Shown piece by piece: positions 1 to 12,700 of a stretch of DNA of 64,000 nucleotides (positions within the stretch are counted from its first letter, which is position 1; each line of letters begins with the position of its first letter). The position numbers and the translations under genes are program-made. The notes beneath the pieces were generated by a model, which worked only from the letters and a program-made list of their open reading frames with translations, made no database searches and was not told where the DNA came from. The stretch comes from Hymenolepis diminuta (taxonomy: Eukaryota; Platyhelminthes; Cestoda; Cyclophyllidea; Hymenolepididae), in the NCBI GenBank assembly GCA_900708905.1, contig CAADRB010000045.1, positions 823,311 through 887,310 on the forward strand. The letters run 5' to 3'.

Positions 1-3000
1 CGGCAGCGTAAGTTGCGTTTTGGTCAAAACAGGATATTTCTTGTTCTAAGATAAGGAAAAGTGATTCAGAATAACACAGCAATCCATACCCGTGATAAAC
101 GACTTTGTACTTGATCCATGCATAATGGTTGCGTTTCGCCAACCATTTCTTGAACCAAAAATAATTTCCCTGCAGTGAAATGCGGATAGGGTTAGATGGT
201 AAATATAAATTTGAAACCATATTTCATGATAAACTTCCTACCAATCGTTACGAAATTCGAGAACTCTCATACTTCGAAGGTCAAATAGTAACTTCAACAA
301 ATAAGCGGTAATTACAGATAATATGACCATTAATGTTTTAAACAATATTAACACATCTAATTGAAATGAGTTTTCTGGTATTTTTTAAATGAATAATTTT
401 CAATAGTTTGAGGTGGATCCTAATTCTTAATTTGGCTTTTTAATTGAAAATTAACAAAAATAGAGCAATTTATTTGATGAATTTAACCAACTGACCAAGA
501 TATGTACAAGAAAAATACTACAAAGATCGATTTAATTATTAATATCATTTAAAACTAAAGTTCGGAAGTGGCAAAAATCGACATTTATGATTGTTAACAT
601 TCAGTCTTTTCGATCAAACGCAATTTTGTAAAATTTAAAAGAAAGTTCTCTGTCCTACGCCGAATCAATTATTTCTTATAAAACAGATGGTAGAATAATG
701 TTGATATTGTGTAGCACCAAATGAATAAGCATTTTAGTCTATCTTTTAAGATTTTTTGTTTATTGAAAATGAACTTACAGCTAATATAAAGTCTATTGAA
801 ACTTTTCTCCGACCAGTGATAATAAGCAATGAAAGGAAGGTTTTTTCAGTGCAAATATCCCAAAGAAGTATTGATACTAATACGTCTCCGCCATTGAAAG
901 CTCATATCCACTAAGTATTTGCATAGCTGTACGTGTTTTCACACGTACTCCTAACATATTTCACTCATGGAGATATTAGAAAAGGCTATTTTAATGGCCT
1001 TAAGTGAGTTCGTTTTGATGAAGACAATCAAATGTTGTACTAATTATTTTAAAATATGACTGGTTGGACTGATTGACCAAATGTAAAAAGGAATACCAAA
1101 TTGATTAGCCTGTTTAAAAAAAGTAAGCTCATACTATTCACTGGTATTTTTGTTGTAAATCGCAGTTAGTGCCAAGAAACACCTTTGAAACTCCAACACT
1201 CGATCCTTTAGACTTGGTCAATTTCGGATGCATGTCTCCCCTTACCATCAGATGAATGCAGACTGATTTGTAAAAACGGGATTCCAACAATGCAGATAAA
1301 TATAATTTTTTGCTGTTGATAACCAATATTTATTTCAACTTACACCTATTCAGTAGTCCAGTTGTTCTGTAAATAAATGAAGCACTCACAAGTACTCAAG
1401 CCATTAAGGACTTAAGCCAAAAGTGACGTAAATGGCAACTCGAGTTATGCAGTAATGTTCTCCATGTAAAGGTATATATTTGATACGACTAATTTGACTT
1501 AATAGACTTAATTGAAATTCATTTGATCAAAAAAGCGATCAGTTAATATTCTTAATGCAAAATAATAATCTGGACATAGTTATAAGGCTTTAAATATTTC
1601 AGCTATTGAATGGAGTGGAAGGTAAAATATGACGGTCTTGTGGGGTTCGCAACGCTAACAAGGCTGATTGAATCAAGTGCGGTAGTACTTTCTGGGAAGT
1701 GCAGAGATGTAACCGGTGGCGTAGATAACAAGCGCTGACATGTGTGTAGAAGCCTCCTTAATCAAGATCCCTGCAGCCTACCGCGGTTTTATATTTAATG
1801 ACTAAGCTTTTGACTCACAATAACAAGGAAGTGATCAATAAAACCTTTCCACTCAGCATCTTTCTGGTTCTTACCACTTTGAGCATAGCTTAGCTAATTT
1901 GGGAGTGAATTGATAATAGAGGACTCTGCTAGAGATTATTCGGACCGCTTTGGAGGATTACTTAGGTGTAGCAAAAAGACTTATTGATGTAGCGTCCGCT
2001 ACAATCTCTTCCTAGAAAATTAAAATTATCTTCAGACCTCGGGTTGCATTTTGCACTAATTGCAACCTCGGGGTACTTGAAAAATTCATTCCTTAGTCGT
2101 CAAGAAAAATAGGGGGACAATTACAATGATTTTCTGGATAGAAAATTTGAATTCCACTGTAGTTTAATGGCTGCTTATTTTCCGATTCAGTTCGAAGAAG
2201 GCTAACATCTAAAGTTTCGGAAGTTTAACTTTATGTATTTACCTATTTTTCCAGTTTATGACGATTTTCTTAACCTCGAGAGTTTGGTGTAATATTTATG
2301 AAGCCCAAATATTGATACTTTATCTTCAAGCGCTTTTCATATGACTGTGTTCGACTCAAGTCTGAAGCCAATTTTTTTTGCAAATCCAATGAATATTTAC
2401 TTTAAATTCCCACTTATCAACTTTCACGTTCTTATTAAAATTGCATAATTCGTTCAAACCTCACTATTTTTCTGTCCTGTTTGTACGAAAAAAATGATCA
2501 GAGTTAAAGAAGGCAAATTTATCTACCATTACTATAATGTAATTGGTCAAATGGACAATGTTTATCCCAGAGATATTAAGACGATTTAATGCTCTAAGCT
2601 TCCCACTTAATTTCACCAGAATAATAACGGTTTTGGTGATAAGATCAACGCATATCAGGTGTAATGTAAACTGGAGACACATGGACGAAATAAAATAAGT
2701 CAACTATGACACTAGAAATAGTACGGAGGTGGCCGGAAGGTCATCTGAAACCCTTGATAAAATATTAAGTTAATTATTTAATGTTACTCCATGCAACGCC
2801 ACCTGTACCTAATTACAAATGTCTTAGCGTACTAGTTGGCAATAATGAAGGCTTCTATGTACACACATAGATTGCCAAAGTTAGATGTCGGTCCCGACGC
2901 CTTGACCTCTTGGATAATGGGTTGTTCATTGATATCTACATGTCTCGCAGTATTCCATCAAGCATTCAGAGCAAAATTACTACACGTCAGTCCAGTTTAA

Positions 3001-4596
3001 ATAATTTTAAGTACTTTTCATTTTGGCCATTCTGATGTAAAAGTTCAAAATGCTTAAGATATAATTATATACTCTGAGCGGTTCGTATTTCCTATTTTCT
3101 TTAAAAATAACTAAAACTGCTGACCGCTCTTTGTTATATTCAATTTGCAGTCGTTATAAAACAACTACGTATTTTAATCGTACAAATAGTGATTTGAACT
3201 TTGTATCCATTATTAAGGCTCTTGAAAGTGGCACTTAGATAGGGTAGTAGTATTAAATAAATGATAGTAATATTTTTATCTACTCTAATACATAATAATT
3301 ACGAAAATAACTGAAAAACAGAAGCTTGATATTGTCAAAATACAATTTCCTTTTCATTAAGATACCACTAAGGATTTTATGAGGCACACTATTCATCACA
3401 TTCGTGTCTAGGAAGTCCCTGAGTTTCCTCTTAAAATAAGAAAATTAACGAGAAACTCTCTGAAAATATACCAGAACAGTTCTAATGTAATTATTACCTT
3501 CTCAAAGTTCATTAAATTTACTACAAAGCTGTAAAAAAGGTGGCTTGTCATATCGACAATAATATCAATATCAATGGAAAACCTGAAAATAAAACAGAAT
3601 ATAAGTCAAATCATGGCATATAGTACAGAAAGAAATGAGGATACATGCAATTATACTTAAGTTTCCAAGACTCAGAGCTGCGAATATCTCATCTAATCAT
3701 AAGAGGTGAAAGTATGGATAATCAATGTGTATTTAGATGCTTTTACACAACAATGACTTTGCGATTTCACTAGAAACTTGGACAGATAAAACATGACCAC
3801 AGGTTAGGATGACAGATTAAAGTATTTAACAAACATGAACTAAAATGAAGCTAACTCAGTTACTAGTTGTAAAAATTAGCTGGGGATTTCATGAAAGAAT
3901 ATTAGTTTGTAGCATACTGAAAGTCAGTCAGACGGATAATGGGGACATTTTTTTAAAGTGAATTATAAATCTGATTTGCTGAAAAATGAGTAAATAGTTG
4001 AAGACTCATTCAAAAAATTCCATTAGTAAAAATTCTTGTTCTTGTCTCTTAATACTGACATTGAATTTTACTTATAAAATATTATATTATACCTTCACTC
4101 TATTTATTTCAAATCGATTGCTACCTTTAGATTCAGAACTTACGGATAGAGAAAAAATGATAAATGAGGTATATATATATATAATGAAAAAGAGTTATTC
4201 TAAGTAATATTATAGACATAATTAATGCTGCGGTACTAATTATATAGCTTGTAATTATAACCAGATCTGTCAAGATATATCGTAAAGTGCGTTTTATACA
4301 AAAATGATTCAAAAATATAAACTCAAGATTTGGATTTGTCTTATTCATAGCGCTGAAAATTATCTAAAATTTGTAACCTTATCGAATAAGTTAGCCCGGA
4401 TATTTTGCACTTAGCGGGATGCTACATTGCGAAATGGTACGCATTTTCAGTAAATCAGTGTATATGGTATTACCAAAATGTATTTGTGGTATTTTACTTA
4501 CGTTAGATTCGTAATTCAATATTCATGTAGTTTGATTGCGCACTTATTACCTTCCTTTAGTCCAAATTATTGCCCTGATTTTTTTTCCAATAATAG
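1..4596. other. 5' intergenic region, no gene recognised
   Basis: I see no coding region here that resembles a known protein. The longest open frames (62, 79 and about 70 codons) are AT-rich, have no conserved motif and no exon-like splice sites. A short hairpin-like pair (GGTTGCA / TGCAACC) lies near 2,043-2,068. The tract presumably holds the promoter of ASCC3 and perhaps a non-coding outron that is removed by trans-splicing, but no TATA or other core element could be assigned. Confidence 0.5.
4579..4596 (+). promoter_or_regulatory. Candidate spliced-leader (trans-splice) acceptor of ASCC3
   Basis: A T/C-rich run followed by AATAATAG ends at 4,596. The ASCC3 reading frame is open from exactly the next base (4,597) and closed by this TAG just before it. 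No ATG occurs in that frame before the conserved N-terminus begins. Flatworm spliced leaders end in AUG, and that AUG has been shown to be able to act as an initiator, so joining the leader here would put the start codon in frame. The acceptor is inferred. An alternative cis acceptor (TTTCACATCAG) ends at 4,630 and would need an unseen upstream exon. Confidence 0.45.
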
Positions 4597-6726
4597 TCTT
4601 CCTCGGCTTCTGTTATTAATTTCACATCAGACCTACGTAGAATCATCCAGAAAAATTCTCCCCGTCTTCCTACCAAGAGGGCTTATTCGAATGCAGATGA
4701 TGCAGAGGCTATTGACTTTAATCTACGTGATGAAATTTTGGCTCTCGTTGCATTTGATCAAAGGACAGTTCAAGATCCTAATTCCGATCTTAATACGGCT
4801 CTGAAGGCCTATTTTACTATTTGTCAAAAGCTTCCTCTATATAAAGAGAAAACCACTCCCCTTGCATACTTCGGTGGTCTAGGCATCGACATTCTTCGCT
4901 CCATGGAGAGAAATACTTCAGTAAAGACGTTTCGCGCCCTACCGGAAGTTAAACAACATCTTTCTGAAATTGCAGAAATTGCAGGAACTGAAATTAATTC
5001 CTCTAATCTCTTGGGAGATCTTCTTCATGATCTGCGGCAGGTTATCTTTCTCCTGGCACTTAATCCATTCGTGGATAAAGACGGCCTACTTGCCTTAATT
5101 CGGACTGCTTGGATTAATGTTGGTGGAAAAGACACAGAGGAATTTAATTATCAGATTAGTGATAGTCATGAAACTAATTTCGCTCACACAGAGGCCGCCG
5201 CCTTGATTGATTTCTTCTCCCTTGATTTTGAACCATTTAGTGCAAAGAAGACTCAGCCGTACATGGATGCTTTTGAGTAAGTTGAGTTGGTTTTGAATTT
5301 ATCTTCTAGTACTGCTGTGCGAGTTAATATGGAGGCCTCACTCCGTAATCATTGTGTGGATAAACCCATCACTGAGCCTTCAATTTCCAAACCTGATGAG
5401 TGGTCTAGATTGAAGACTCTCTTGGAGCCTGTTTGTCGGAATCTTAAAATGAATATCAAACAAGTTACTGAGCTAATCTTCCCCATCCTTGAATCTGAGC
5501 GATCGAATGAATCACTTCAAGGAGAAGTTAGTTTAATTCGTTTTTTGTTTAATTTCTGTTGCTTCTGATTGATGTTTATATCTCTTTTTTGACAGCTGAT
5601 TGATATGATGGGAATTGACCAATTCGACACAGTGGCAGAGTTGATTCGTAAGCGCTCAGAGTTGTGCCAGTGGTATAAGAAGTATTCCGCCTATCCTGAC
5701 TCGTTTCCAGTTAATGACAATGCTTCCGATCCCTCTAATCAGAGCGCCAATTGGAAGAAATCTGGAAAGTTAAGTCAATTTAATCTTAATTCCCTTTATT
5801 TTGAAGTTTATGGTTAGACTGATACTGGTTCACAGAAAGTTAGTTTCTCGATTAAATACCGCCTAATATCATCACTATCAGAAGTGATTTTAGTAACCAT
5901 AAGGATGGATAAATCTACTTTCTTCTAACTTAACCTCATAAATGAAAGAGGAATGTAAGGTGAACACGAGAATAGAGCAAAGGAGACTCCCCTCTCTTAG
6001 ATTGTATGGTAAAAACATCTAAATTGAAAGATTTGTTAGGATTGGAGGAGATTTGACATCGATAAATAAATAAATGGGTAAATAACAATTGCCATACTGC
6101 AATATTACTACGTTTTTCTCCAAAGTGAATGTTTCTGATCAGTTGGGTTTTTCATTTACGATTGTTTCACTTTTGTATGTGCCTTTTTCGTGTTTTTCGG
6201 TACATAATACCGAGTGTTCGAACGCGTTTTACGCTGAGGCTGGGTAGCTGTACTTCTCAAAGGTGTTCTTTGAACAAAGACTTCTTTTGCGCTTTAAGTA
6301 ATTTTAGTCCATTAATGTTGGTCAGTCGGGAACTTAAAGGCTTTTTCAGAGTATGATGTGAGCTTTGGAACAGTTTTCATTAAGAATTAAGAATTTCCGT
6401 TTAATTCTATCTCATTTATTTGATTTTTTTTATTTCAGGGAGGAAAAAAAAACAAAAAAGAAGCTGGAGGAAATAATGCAGCTTCTGGGGGTAGAAACGA
6501 ATTTAATATTATTGAACAATTGTTGACGGATCCTGCGGCCTTGAAAGCCGCCAGACAGGAGGAACTGATGTTGGCAGCGATGCAGTCACGTGAGGCAGCC
6601 TCTGAGGCCTATCTCCGATCCCTCTCTACTAGTGTCAACAAACCCTCTCGGGCTGAGGAATTTCCCTACGTATTTGATTCCATGGCCGAACTTTTTGCTA
6701 CCTGTGCTGTAGTTGATCGCTCCAAG
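4597..6726 (+). other. ASCC3: ASCC3 exons 1-4: N-terminal region
   Basis: Exons: 4,597-5,276; 5,310-5,526; 5,596 to about 5,769; 6,439-6,726. The first residues ([10 protein letters not shown]) line up with the conserved start of animal ASCC3. Further on, [11 protein letters not shown] and [10 protein letters not shown] match conserved N-terminal blocks. In the family this region contacts ASCC2 and precedes cassette 1. The exon 3 to exon 4 junction is not settled: the best donor (AAA then GTTAAG) leaves phase 2 while exon 4 after TTTCAG is open only in phase 0. A lysine-rich stretch opens exon 4. A microexon may be missing in the 669-base gap. Confidence 0.75.
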
Positions 6727-9700
6727 GTGAGTACTTCTATGTGCTATGAACGCTGTTTGGAGTTTAAACGGGTGAAACTAGTAGCTAATGTCTTCGGATA
6801 AATTAGTAAAACCGAAGGAGCAAGTGGAAGTACTTTTCCCTTTGTAGGGCCTTATTCGTTATTAAGTTTATTTGTCAAAAAATGTTCATTTGAATTTCGT
6901 TTCAGTGGTATAAGATGGACAGGAAAATATGTAGCCGTCAATGCTACATTTCATTGGAAGAGTGAAAAGAAATTTGCAAAGGTAGGAACGTTTTCGAGCC
7001 TCGGTATTGATTGGTCTCTCTCCACCTTTAAGACCCCAGTCTTAGATTTATGTTAAATTCTGTTGAAGCTTATCTTGGTGGCTTCGGAGTGGCTTATTTT
7101 GCTTTTTCCCAACAATGCCTTTCTCAAATCAGTTTTAGCACGTTTAGGTGCAGAAATGCATCTGTAAATGGATAAATAATCGTAATCTAGCATAAACTGA
7201 AAGGAGCAGTTAAATCAATTTTTATTTAATTTCCCGTTTTTTTTCAAATTCTATGGGAAGCTTATGAACACATGAAAGCATCCGTTCGCTATACTAGTTT
7301 GTGTTCTTTGTCGAATTTAGTATCAGTGAATCTGGAAATGAATATACAAGCTTCGTCATTCTCAAATAATCCTCTGGGAAATACATGCTCTTTATGCTTA
7401 ATGTCCCATAACTTCAAGTATATGACAAGCATCAAAAGTATATACAACTTTAGATGTTACGGGGTAGTGATAAATTCCGCAAACTAAATTCAGTATTTTT
7501 TATTTGATGGGTTGCAAACAACGTCTACGTTATTGCAATGAGTAAAAATTGGGCTTATTCATTGTAAATATCCTAATCTTATTTATGACTTATTGAAGTA
7601 ACATCCGGCAGTTGATAACAAGAAAGCAAAATCTGAATGCTCCATTTATGTCAGGATCCACCTTCCTCCAAATATGAACAGATTCAAAAGTGATAGTGAT
7701 GGTCCTCAATTTTTCTTTGATCATAAATGGATTTTGATAAATCTTCTGCTTTTTTAGTTGGTGTTACCTGCTGACACAGAGCATAAAATCACCCCTCTTT
7801 GGGAATCCTACGATTTTCCCCTCCCCATCAAATCAGACGGTGAAAATGCCGAAGATCCTGTCCGAAAATTAGTTGAACATCACCTGCCCAACGGGTTAAT
7901 AGAAATCTCCTCTCTGGATCACGTTGGCAAGTTGGCTTTCAAAGGGGTGAAACGCCTCAACCTCATACAGTCTGTGGTCTTTGATGCGGCCTACAACTCC
8001 AATGAAAATCTCCTTATTTCTGCTCCTACTGGGGCGGGTAAGACTAACACCGCTTTGCTCACTATCCTCCATCTTATTCGACAGAATATCAACCCTGAGA
8101 CCGGCGTTCTTGATACCAGTGCTTTCAAGGTAAGAGCTCATTTTCTATCCGTAAATCCCAAGCCCATTCTGCCATCCCTCTCGTTGGTTAGTGTTGATTC
8201 ATTTCCGTCTTCTGTAGATTGTCTATATGGCACCGATGAAAGCGCTGGCTGCGGAAATGGCGGATACTTTTGGAAAACGTTTGGCCCCATTTGGAGTTAG
8301 AGTCCGTGAATGTACTGGAGATATGCAACTCACGGCTCAGGAAGTCAAAGAAACACAGGTCAGTTTTGCGCCTTATTATTTTGTTTTCATTAAGACTTAT
8401 CTTAAGCGTCTACCAATTCCTTATAATTATTTCCGAATCCATTAAAGGATTGGGTCATTTACGGTTTCTCTTAAATAGGGACATTGTACTATGGGATTAA
8501 CCCGATTTAGAAATTTATATTGTTCAGTAGCGGTTGGGTGCTTTGAACATTTGTTGCGTGCCGATGGTTCTCCAACCCATTTTCTCAGATTCAAGAGCTC
8601 TGTATACCCTTGTCTCAACTGTGTTCACCGCCAAATTTCATTAGTTGCTACTGGTTCGCAGTTCAGTGTTATGAATTCAATGTTTCGTTGGTGAATCTAA
8701 GTTTTCACTCTAATGTCCGCGGTAATGTGTATTTAGCGCTTCAACTGAAACTGATGATTTTGTTGTCCGGTTATATTATGGTCTGTTACTAGAACTGTCA
8801 TTTGCACTTGTGGGTTTTTACGCATTTTAACGTTTTAATCATGTTGCCAGCCAAGATATAAGGCTCCAGGCAATTGCAATTCGGTTACGTAATGCAATCT
8901 AGTAATTGTTGATTTGTCTACCTAAATCTTAATCTCAAAATTTATCTTAATGGTATTTTGACAGTGGCTATTTATGTTATTTCTAACGTCCATTTGTGTT
9001 GATCTTCTATGTTTCATTTTATATGAAAGATTGTCTTAGCTAAAGCTTTATCTGAAGTAGAGAATCACGTTCTTCGAGTCATTCGTCGGTTTTTTTATTT
9101 TGAATAGGCCTGTCATGTTATTCTATGACCAAGCATTAAACTCTGTTTGTGCCTCCTTAATACAATTTACGGAGATCAACCTAGCTAAGTCTAAGTTAGT
9201 AACAGTCACTTCAGTAGCGCTATTGCGTCCCTTACCACTCTTGAGACAAAATTAGTGTGTGTAATCTGGTTATGCAGCTTATTTGTAAACAAGCGTGTTA
9301 CATTTCTGCTTCTTTACCCTTTCTACTTAAATACATAAGTAGCTGGATTGGGTTAATCTGCACAAGTATTGTAGAGTCTACTTAAATGAATGGCAGATTT
9401 GATTTGTTTCAGATGTTGGTTACAACTCCAGAGAAATGGGATGTACTCTCACGTAAAGGCGCAGGCGCCGATAGTGATTCCTCTCCAACCTCTCGCCTTG
9501 CCCTTCTCATAATCGACGAAATCCACTCCTTGGCAACCCCGCGACGTGGTGCAGTCGTTGAGGTCCTAGTGGCACGAACTCTTCGACTCACGGAGACTGC
9601 CCAACGTCCAATTCGTCTGGTTGGTCTTTCAGCCACTTTGCCCAACTACGTGGATGTGGCTGCACTCCTACGAGTCAACCCAAAACGCGGTCTCTTCTAC

Positions 9701-12700
9701 TTTGACTCCCGTTTCCGTCCTGTTCCCCTTGGAATGTCTTTCGTTGGTGTACGGTCTTGCGCTGCAGCATCCCTTGCCTCTAGTAGTGGTGGAAGCGCTA
9801 ACATAGCGAATGAACAACTCATGAACCAAGCCTGCTATGAACGCGTTATTGAACAGCTTAAACGGGGCGAACAGGTGATGGTATTTGTTCACGCAAGAAC
9901 AGAGACTCTTCGCACGGGTCGTTGGCTTCTTGACTGGGCCAGTCAAAACGGTGAGGCCTCCTACTTTGAACCCCCACCTAGTGCCCAAAACCCGGACTTT
10001 GTTAAAAGGGTAATTACTTTTCTACTGAAACTATTTAAGCAGGTAGAGATTTTATGTTTGTACATATTTCGTAGATTGGCCGCTCAGCCGATGCGGGATT
10101 AAGGGAACTAGCACCAAGAGGCGTGGGTTGTCACCACGCTGGAATGTTGCGACCGGAAAGAAATCTTGTAGAACGTTTGTTTGCTGTCGGTGCTTTGAGA
10201 GTGCTAGTATGTACCGCGACTCTTGCCTGGGGTGTTAATCTTCCCGCTCATGCTGTTGTGATCAAAGGAACTAAAATCTATGATGCTGATCGATCTGATT
10301 TCATTGATCTGGACATCCTCGATGTTCTGCAGGTTTGTAATAATCTACTTAAATGTGTTAAGTAGTACTCAATTTTTGTACTCTATTTTTTATAGATATT
10401 TGGTCGTGCCGGTCGACCTCAGTTCGACAGATTCGGTTTGGCGATTATAATAACAACACAGGATAAATTGGATCATTACATCCGACTGATAACAAATCAA
10501 GTTGCGATCGAAAGTCAACTTCTTGAAAATCTGAATGATCATCTTAATGCTGAAGTAAGATATCAAATGCCGTTTACAATTGCGCTTCAAAACGTTGTTG
10601 TTTTTTCTTTGCCAAATCCTTACTGTATGTAAGTACTCTTTTACTGAAGGTCTATTTAGATGTTCATTAACCAAAGCGAAACGCGATCTATAATTGGGTG
10701 AAGAGACATTTAAGATTGGAAAGAATTGTGGTAGAAAAAATAAAATCAGGTGGAAATTTTGGAGCTTCGATTTATACGATGCTTATTAGTATATTATTAA
10801 CACACAGTAAGGTAAAAATGTTTGCGTTTTTTCATTGTAAGAAAGCAATTGAAATCAGTTAAAAATAAGCCTAATTAATTTCAAACTGGGGGGACGGAAA
10901 TATTTTAAAGCTAACTTGATCTTTATTCTTTCAGATTGCTCTTGGGACGGTCACTAATGTCTCTGAGGCGGTTATCTGGTTGTCCTACACTTTCCTCTTC
11001 GTTCGAATCATGAAATCTCCCCTTCGTTATGGTATTACTCCTTCGACGCTTATGGTATGTTCTAAAATCTTTCTAGTCCTGACTAATTACGTATCATTTT
11101 ATTAAAATGTTACGTTATTTCATTCTAGAATGATCCAGATTTAACCATTTTTCTGACTAAAGTTGTTGAAGATGCTGCAAGAGCACTAGATGATGCAGAA
11201 ATGATTCGATTTGAACCCTCAACAGGCTTGATGTCTAGCACAGATCGGGGTCGAACTGCAGCGCTTTATTACATCAGCTACGAGACGGCGGCCATGGTCA
11301 AAGAACGCCTGAAACCTCTTATGCTACTCCAAGATCTCGTCTCACTGGTTGCTGACGCTAGTGAATTCGCCCAAATGAAAGTTCGAAATGATGAAGAGGC
11401 TGAGTTGATCCATCTGCAAGATGAGACTTGTCAGGTTCCTGTCAAGAACCCAGGTACTGTGGAGGGTACACTTGGAGTGAAAGTGAATGTTCTTCTGCAG
11501 GCGCACATTTCTCGTGCGAGACCGAATACACACTCCCTGGTATCAGACATGTACTATGTTCAGCAGAATGCTGGTCGTTTGGCGAGGTACATATTCGAAA
11601 TTGCGCTGAGATGTGCATGGTCGGTTTGTGCCACATCTGCGCATCGACTCTCAAAGGTTAATTTCTTTTTTCCTTTTCCACCGTGTGATTAGTCTTCTTT
11701 ATTATGAAATAGCTTTGATCTCCTAATATAGATTAATATTTGATTGTCAGATTTTAATCAATCACCTTTAATCTCATCTCATTTCGATACATTATAGAAG
11801 AGTCAAGTAGATCATTCCCACTTATTAATGCAATAAATCCGGTCGCTTGTGTAAAAGAAACAGTTTGGTGATGTAGCGGGAAAGCAGGGGAGTAGATTTG
11901 ACATCTCGGATCAACTGTAGCAGGTGTGGTCTAACTGGACACTTATTAAGATGCATCACATAGGTAAAACAAGTATTATGAAAGTTGAAAATAAGGATAA
12001 ATAGTTATTAAGAGTAAATATGGTAGGAGGAAGCAGCCATCTTGCTCATCTGGAAATAGTGGCTTGAAGCCGAGTATATGCCCTGATCTAACCAATGGTC
12101 ACATTGACCTCCCAAGTTGGGCTTCTCCATTAGTCCACTGCTTCCGGCGTGTTTTCTTGTGGCTTACGCAGCTAATAGCTAAGATCGACAGCTGCTGATT
12201 GGTGTTTTTATTGTCTGTTTATAATTGTTGCTAATAAGACTTAATTCCCATTTTTCATTGTTGGTTTCACAAGATGGTTTGAATAGTATATAGACAGTAA
12301 TTATCACGTATCATGTTTACCTGGATAACTCATTACCCTATGAATTGGATTTGCTTCTGTATGGCTCTTAATAAGTGTTACTTAAATTTAGATGATTGAG
12401 CATCGATTGTGGTTCAATGAGACCCCCTTGTGGCAATTCACCGGTCCCGACGTAAATAACTGTCGCACTCTTGAACGTGTCGATGAACAGGGTCTTCGGG
12501 TTGACAAAATCCGAGAATTGTCGCCAGCTGAACTAAGTAAGCTCGCTATTTATGTTTAAGGTCTCTATCTGTAGTTATCTTTTATACTAATTATCCAATC
12601 TCTGTTCCTTTCTAGATGGAATCTTGCATTTTCAAGGCATTCGTGGAGCTGAGTACGTTCATCGCCTGGCCCATTATCTTCCCATTCTCAATCTGTCGGT

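Noticed and set aside
4478..4804. 108-codon frame starting just upstream of ASCC3
   Set aside because: It overlaps ASCC3 exon 1 in a different frame; only the exon 1 frame gives conserved residues.
9668..9988. 106-codon minus-strand open frame
   Set aside because: It is a shadow of the well-conserved ASCC3 exon 7 on the other strand.
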